Shown here one piece after another: positions 7,298 to 11,026 of a DNA stretch of 11,026 nt (positions are counted from its first letter, which is position 1; every line of letters begins with the position of its first letter). The notes beneath the pieces were generated by a model. The model was not told the origin of the DNA. It saw only the letters and a program-made list of their open reading frames with translations, and ran no database searches. Source of the stretch: CAZVYN01 sp964631125 (lineage in GTDB: Bacteria > Eisenbacteria > RBG-16-71-46 > CAIMUX01); NCBI GenBank assembly GCA_964631125.1, contig CAZVYN010000106.1:1-11026 (forward strand), in the 5' to 3' direction. The position numbers were made by a program, and so were the translations under genes.

Positions 7298-7308
7298 TGA
7301 GGAGGTGA
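7298..7308 (+). promoter_or_regulatory. Near-consensus Shine-Dalgarno of the methyltransferase gene
   Basis: TGAGGAGGTGA is almost the full complement of the 16S rRNA 3' end and places GGAGG 7 nt before the ATG at 7313. It fixes the start and predicts efficient translation independent of the upstream genes. Confidence 0.65.
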
Positions 7309-7312
7309 CGAC

Positions 7313-8053
7313 ATGGCCCTGAGAGAAGAACTGGAGGCGACCGGCCTGAAGCTCTTCCGGTGGCGGAGCTATTTTCCGCTCTTCCTCTTGTTCTTGCTGA
7401 TTCCGGCCATCGCTTCCTTCCGCTATCCCGACGGGCGCCACTCACTCGACCTCTTCTGGGAGGCCGCCTGCTTCTCGATCTCGCTGCTCGGCTTGCTCGT
7501 GCGCGCCATCGCGATCGGGTATGTGCCTTCCGGCACGTCGAGGCGCGGCACGCGCGCCCCGCACGCCGAAGCGCTGAATACATCCGGCATGTACTCGGCG
7601 CTGCGCCACCCGCTCTATCTCGGCAACTACCTCATGTGGCTGGGTGTGACGATGTTCCCGCGAGTCTGGTGGTGCCCGGTCATCACCAGCTTCGCGTTCT
7701 TCATCTACTACGAGCGGATCATGTTCGCGGAGGAAGAGTTCCTTCGCCGCAAGTTCGGCGCGCAGTGGCTCGATTGGGCGTCACGCACCCCCGCGATCAT
7801 CCCGTCCATCCGAAGCTGGAAGTCGACCGGCCTGCGATTCTCCCTCTGGAACGTGCTCAAGCGCGAATACTCAGCGCTCTTCGCGCTGGTGGCGTCGTTC
7901 ACGTTCCTCGAGATCGTCGGCGACTTCTTCGCGCGCGGCGAACTCACCGTCGACGTGGTCTGGGGCGCAACCTTCGCGACCTCGGCCGTCCTCTGGATCG
8001 TCCTCCGCTCGCTCAAGGGGAAGACGAAGCTCTTCGGCGTCACGCTCCGGTAG
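7313..8053 (+). CDS. Integral-membrane isoprenylcysteine/phospholipid-type methyltransferase
   Basis: Predicted SAM-dependent methyltransferase of the ICMT/PEMT superfamily, 246 residues, with about six membrane helices (approximately 20-36, 48-70, 103-117, 120-138 and two C-terminal ones at about 186-206 and 215-234). The cofactor-binding signature is present: GMYSALRHPLYLGNYLMWLG (residues 92-111) and, after the next helix, YYERIMFAEEEFLRRKFG with a following W-x-x-W/P segment. VPSGTSRRGT at 71-80 is also typical of this subgroup. The substrate is not set by the sequence. Leptospira LmtA, which methylates a lipid A phosphate, belongs to this superfamily. The neighbouring PAP2 lipoprotein makes a lipid-phosphate substrate conceivable, but this is speculative. 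The gene is separated from the polyphosphate cluster by the small ORF and may be independently expressed. Confidence 0.78.
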   Translation: MALREELEATGLKLFRWRSYFPLFLLFLLIPAIASFRYPDGRHSLDLFWEAACFSISLLGLLVRAIAIGYVPSGTSRRGTRAPHAEALNTSGMYSALRHPLYLGNYLMWLGVTMFPRVWWCPVITSFAFFIYYERIMFAEEEFLRRKFGAQWLDWASRTPAIIPSIRSWKSTGLRFSLWNVLKREYSALFALVASFTFLEIVGDFFARGELTVDVVWGATFATSAVLWIVLRSLKGKTKLFGVTLR

Positions 8054-8141
8054 GTCTCCGCCCGGAACCGTCACGAATCGCCCGGCTCGAGGGTTCCTGG
8101 TCCGAGACGTTTAGACCTCTTCTTCGATTCGGAGGCGCGCG
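8054..8141. other. Intergenic region with weak hairpin
   Basis: An inverted repeat GGAACC (8064-8069) / GGTTCC (8092-8097) encloses a 22-nt loop; no T-run follows, so it is at best a weak terminator. GGAGG at 8131-8135 is the ribosome binding site of the next gene, 6 nt before its ATG. Confidence 0.4.
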
Positions 8142-9104
8142 ATGGGAGTCCGTCGGTTCGTGCATGAGTCCAGGCGTAACGGCATCGTTCTAGATCGCGC
8201 GCTGGTTGCGTGGCTGGCGTCGGCCGCGTGGCTGCGATCGGTTGCGCCCGCTGCGATCGTCGCGGCCGCGCTGGGAATCGCCTGGGACAGCCTCGCGAAC
8301 GCCTCCGTGGCCTCCCCCACCACGCCTCGCCAACGAGGCGAAGGAATTCCGACCTCTATGTTCGGGACGTACATCCGACCGGGAGAGCTGCTGGTGTATC
8401 CGTTCTTCGAGTACTACTTGAACAACGACGAGGAGTACAAACCGGAGGAGCTCGGTTTCGGCCTGGAGCGCGATTTTCGCGGGAAGTATCGCGCCTCCGA
8501 GGGGCTGATCTTCCTGAGCTATGGGATCTCCGACCGGTGGGCCATCGAGATCGAAGCCGCGGTCATCTCGGCCAAGCTGGAGAAGGCCGCGGACGACCCC
8601 TCCGCGATGCCTGACGAGCTGAAGCAATCGGGGACGGGCGATGTCGAAGGACAACTCCGATATCGGTGGGCAGAGGAGACCGAGGGCCGTCCCGAGCTCT
8701 TCAGCTACTTCGAGGCAGTGACCCCTCAGCAGAAGGACAAGAAACTCATTGGAACCCCGGATTGGGAGCTGAAACTCGGTTTCGGCGCCATCAAGGAGTA
8801 CCCGCTCGGCACTTTCACGCTGCGGGCAGCGGGCGAATACGACGCCGCTGAGTCGAAAGGTGAACTGGGCGAGTGCGCCCTCGAGTATCTCCGCGTGCTC
8901 TCCCCGGCCTGGCGCGGCTATCTAGGGCTCGAAGGCGCTCAGGACGAGTGGGAGCTGATCACCGAAGCGCAGTGGAAGCTCCACCCGCGCGCCACACTCA
9001 AGTTGAACAACGCCTTCGGTGTCACCTCCAAGGCGGTGGACTGGGCGCCCGAGGTGGGCGTGATGTTTTCGTTTCCTTCCGGCAGGAGCGGCTCCGGGGA
9101 GTAG
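8142..9104 (+). CDS. Hypothetical outer-membrane beta-barrel protein
   Basis: A 320-residue secreted protein of unknown function. The long N-terminus is arginine-rich with a hydrophobic core (about 34-48) and a likely cleavage site near ANA54 or SVA57. The mature part has alternating hydrophobic/polar strands with aromatic girdle residues, as in small transport-type barrels such as the MetA-like 'phenol degradation' outer-membrane family: ELLVYPFFEYYLN, GLIFLSYGISDRWAIEIEAA, GDVEGQLRYRWAEE, ELFSYFEAVTP, WELKLGFGAIKEY, FTLRAAGEYDA. The last strand, VGVMFSF, is followed by an unusual nine-residue tail, PSGRSGSGE. The start is supported by GGAGG 6 nt upstream. It is followed by a conserved lipoprotein gene 89 bp downstream. 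The barrel call is from residue pattern; the family is uncertain. Confidence 0.65.
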   Translation: MGVRRFVHESRRNGIVLDRALVAWLASAAWLRSVAPAAIVAAALGIAWDSLANASVASPTTPRQRGEGIPTSMFGTYIRPGELLVYPFFEYYLNNDEEYKPEELGFGLERDFRGKYRASEGLIFLSYGISDRWAIEIEAAVISAKLEKAADDPSAMPDELKQSGTGDVEGQLRYRWAEETEGRPELFSYFEAVTPQQKDKKLIGTPDWELKLGFGAIKEYPLGTFTLRAAGEYDAAESKGELGECALEYLRVLSPAWRGYLGLEGAQDEWELITEAQWKLHPRATLKLNNAFGVTSKAVDWAPEVGVMFSFPSGRSGSGE

Positions 9105-9193
9105 CGGCGCTGGCCGCCTTGTCACACCCGCGCCCCCTCGCCGGTTCCTCTTGCACACGATGTATCCAAGTCCCCGAAGAGGAAGGCATCCCC
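9105..9193. other. Intergenic region between barrel and lipoprotein genes
   Basis: A short hairpin, GCGGC-GCTG-GCCGC, starts right after the barrel stop codon at about 9105-9119 and is followed by CTTGT; it could be a weak terminator or attenuator. GGAAGG at 9181-9186 is the ribosome binding site of the next gene. Confidence 0.35.
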
Positions 9194-9916
9194 ATGAAGA
9201 AGCAACTCCGCGCACTCGTTCCGCTGCCCCTAGTTCTGCTCGCTCTCCTGGGCTGCGGCAAGGACTCCTCCACCAATCCGCCCGACAACCCGGCCCCTGA
9301 GTTCGTCCCGTCCGACTTCGTCGCGGGCGTCGACAGTCCGTTCATGCCGCTGATTCCCGGCACGGTCTTGATCTATGAAGGGGAAAGCGACGGCCAGATC
9401 GAGCGAGTCGAGTACGAAATCACTGCGCAGACGAAGGTGATCCTCGGTGTGACCTGCATGGTCGTGCGCGACCGGGTCTACTTCGACGGGGAACTCGAGG
9501 AAGACACATTCGATTGGTATGCGCAGCACGATAACGGCGATGTCTGGTACTTCGGTGAGGATTCGAAGGAGATCGCGAACGGCCAGGTGGTAAGCACCGA
9601 GGGCTCGTGGGAAGCCGGAGTGGACGGCGCGAAGCCCGGCATCTTGATCAAGGCGACTCCGGTCGTCGGCGACACGTATCAGCAGGAGTACTACGAGGAC
9701 GAGGCCGAGGACATGGCGCAGGTCGTCGCTCTCGATGCCACGGCGACCACACCGCTCGCCACGTACACGAACTGTCTGAAGACCAAGGAATGGAACCCGC
9801 TCGACTCGGAGGCGCTGCCCGAGTTCAAGTTCTATGCGCGCGGTGTGGGCATGGTGCGGGAGGAGGCGATCGGCGGCGACGCGGTCTTGGAGTTGGTGGA
9901 GATTCGGAGGCCGTAG
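9194..9916 (+). CDS. Conserved hypothetical lipoprotein
   Basis: A 240-residue predicted lipoprotein. The signal peptide has two lysines, a leucine-rich core and a lipobox LLGC (C21), followed by a disordered linker, GKDSSTNPPDNP. The body opens with FMPLIPGTVLIYEGESDGQ and is rich in acidic residues and beta-strands; recognisable stretches are GVTCMVVRDRVYFDGELEED, FDWYAQHDNGDVWYFGED, TEGSWEAGVDGAKPG and CLKTKEWNPL. I recall this block pattern from proteins annotated only as hypothetical in several phyla; no function is known to me. Two cysteines beyond the lipobox (in GVTCMVV and NCLKTKEW) could pair. The ATG is set by GGAAGG 7 nt upstream and by the signal peptide; the frame stays open upstream only as shadow of the barrel gene. 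Confidence 0.78.
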   Translation: MKKQLRALVPLPLVLLALLGCGKDSSTNPPDNPAPEFVPSDFVAGVDSPFMPLIPGTVLIYEGESDGQIERVEYEITAQTKVILGVTCMVVRDRVYFDGELEEDTFDWYAQHDNGDVWYFGEDSKEIANGQVVSTEGSWEAGVDGAKPGILIKATPVVGDTYQQEYYEDEAEDMAQVVALDATATTPLATYTNCLKTKEWNPLDSEALPEFKFYARGVGMVREEAIGGDAVLELVEIRRP

Positions 9917-9971
9917 GGGCGAAGAGGGTTCGGGCTCCAAGTGCGGATGCGGACTTTGGACTTGGGTTGCG

Positions 9972-10005
9972 GAGGTAGGTCCGGCCAGAGCGCGGGACCT
10001 ACTTC
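9972..10005. terminator. Hairpin between convergent genes, possible bidirectional terminator
   Basis: Left arm 9972-9982 (GAGGTAGGTCC) pairs with right arm 9995-10005 (GGACCTACTTC) over 11 bp, with one G-U pair on the plus-strand transcript and a 12-nt loop. It lies 56 bp past the lipoprotein stop and overlaps the stop codon (9999-10001) of the opposing gene. No T-run follows on either strand, so intrinsic termination is uncertain; it may instead protect transcript ends. Confidence 0.5.
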
Positions 10006-11026
10006 GGGCTGACCAACGACTCGAAACTCGTCACCACTTCGACGATCCCCGCGCTCGACCCGTGCGGCGGAACGATGACGTAGAAGCGTTCGCCGTCCGC
10101 GTCGACACCCCAGGACCTGATCTCCAGGGTGAAGGAACGCGAGGGGAGTTTGAACAGGCGTCGGGGTGTGCCCGCTCTGAATCCGTCTCGCGTCTCGATC
10201 TCGACCGACATCAGGTCGCCGTCCCAGGTCTCGTAGATGAGTTCGCGACCGTCGCGCGTCCAGATGGGATTGATGCCGGGCTTCGTCGTGATCTGCCAGC
10301 GGCCGGGAGGCCCGGTGAGGCTGCGAACATAGACGTGGGGATTGGGGCGCCGCGCCGTAGGCGTAGGCGATCCAGCGACCGTCCAGAGAGATCTGCTGCT
10401 GCGCCGTTCTCTCCCCATCCTCCAGCAAGCGGACCGGCACGCGATCGGGGAGGTCGGTCGCGACCGAGTGTCCGCGGAAGTCGGACGAAGTGAAGATCAG
10501 CCTCGAGCCTGCTTTCGACCACTGCGTGAGCGAGGCGCCGAGCCCGGTGGGGATCGCAACCGAATCCCGGCCGCCGATCCCGGCCGCCGAAGCGATGCGC
10601 AATCGGACGTCGCCGCCGCGTCGTGTGGCATAGGCAAACCGACGACCGTCGGGCGCCCAGGTCGGACCGAACGCATCGTCGCCCGAGAACGTGAGTCGCG
10701 TGTCGGTGGCGCGTTCCAGGTCCAATACGTAGGCATCGCCGCCGTCGTCGAGCGACCGAGTGGCGCGGAGATACAAGAGCCGGCGGCCGTCCGGAGAAGG
10801 CTCGGGTCCCCCGAGGATGCCGGTCGCGAGAGAAGCATCCGCGAGCGCGCCGGTGCGGTCCGCCGCATGGAACTCCAGCGCGCTGCCGCCCTCTTGTTGT
10901 GAGACGGCGAGCACGCCCGATTCCGAGACGGAGAAATGTCCGCTCGCGCCGCCGATCAGGACGCCGTCGACCAGCGTGCGCGGTTCACCGATCAGCGTGC
11001 GCGGTTCACCGATCAGCTTGCCGGCC
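9999..11026 (-). pseudogene. PD40 beta-propeller protein (likely C-terminal part of a Ser/Thr kinase), frameshifted and 5'-partial
   Basis: Read from the right edge, the minus strand encodes a propeller of TolB-like PD40 repeats: HFSVSESGVLAVS, then EPSPDGRRLLYL, PTWAPDGRRFAYA and QQISLDGRWIAYAYGAAP. Here the frame changes; the homologous text continues one base over with NPHVYVRSLTGPPGRWQIT, NPIWTRDGRELIYETWDGD, then a VDADGERFYVI repeat, ending in SLVSPK at 10002. This layout and the segment after GEP match the extracytoplasmic C-terminal half of PknB-type kinases in Acidobacteria and Gemmatimonadota; the kinase domain would lie beyond the window. Without the shift, the gene would be intact to the edge. 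Whether the break is a true mutation or a base-calling error in a run of four C/G cannot be told here. Confidence 0.75.
10972..11013 (-). repeat. Perfect 21-bp tandem duplication, in frame
   Basis: Two identical 21-bp units (10972-10992 and 10993-11013) sit head to tail inside the PD40 gene. Being seven codons long, they repeat TLIGEPR in the protein without breaking the frame. The absence of any mismatch suggests a recent slippage event or an assembly artefact. Confidence 0.85.

Noticed and set aside
8064..8090. ECF-type promoter GGAACC with TCGA 17 nt downstream before the barrel gene
   Set aside because: GGAAC occurs many times by chance in this GC-rich window, the -10 match is poor, and the same bases form an arm of an inverted repeat.
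7360..8193. 277-codon plus-strand frame over the methyltransferase
   Set aside because: His/Arg/Ala-rich shadow; the methyltransferase frame has the conserved motifs and membrane helices.
9937..9960. Repeat/inverted segment with CCAAGT, GGACTTTGG and ACTTGG after the lipoprotein gene
   Set aside because: The stem is short and irregular, with no T-run; the larger hairpin just downstream is a better candidate.

Overview
This is a high-GC stretch from a Gram-negative bacterium. Three predicted outer-membrane beta-barrels, two lipoproteins, a TonB-dependent receptor with a carboxypeptidase-like N-terminal domain, an ECF sigma/zinc anti-sigma pair and two Ser/Thr-kinase-type genes (one with PD40 repeats) together resemble Gemmatimonadota, Eisenbacteria-like or Acidobacteria-like genomes. 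The phylum is inferred from gene style only. No rRNA, tRNA, CRISPR array or insertion sequence was seen.

Layout: the first 40 bases hold, on the minus strand, the start of a PknB-type Ser/Thr protein kinase whose body lies outside the window. Divergent from it is a TonB-dependent receptor (154-2502). After 59 bp comes a very tight plus-strand cluster: ECF sigma factor (2562-3104), zinc-finger anti-sigma factor (3088-3924, 17-bp overlap), OprO/OprP-type porin (3921-4994, ATGA overlap), VTC-domain polyphosphate polymerase (about 5014-5757), DUF4956 membrane protein (5754-6365, GTGA overlap) and a PAP2 phosphatase lipoprotein (6368-7186). A 24-codon ORF with a strong ribosome binding site (7213-7287) and an integral-membrane isoprenylcysteine-type methyltransferase (7313-8053) follow. 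Then come a beta-barrel protein (8142-9104) and a conserved lipoprotein (9194-9916). The right edge carries, on the minus strand, the C-terminal half of a PD40 beta-propeller protein, probably the sensor part of another Ser/Thr kinase. It is broken by an apparent one-base frameshift near 10337-10350 and carries a perfect 21-bp in-frame tandem duplication.

How the genes may work together: the central cluster reads as one self-regulated phosphate/polyphosphate unit. A porin would bring phosphate or short polyphosphate across the outer membrane. The VTC enzyme would make polyphosphate from nucleotide, with DUF4956 as its membrane partner. A PAP2 phosphatase would release phosphate from lipid phosphates in the periplasm. 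The sigma/anti-sigma pair, whose anti-sigma has a large exported domain, would control expression. The coupling and family assignments are visible in the sequence; the joint function is inference. The PAP2 lipoprotein and the methyltransferase could alternatively act together on lipid phosphate groups.
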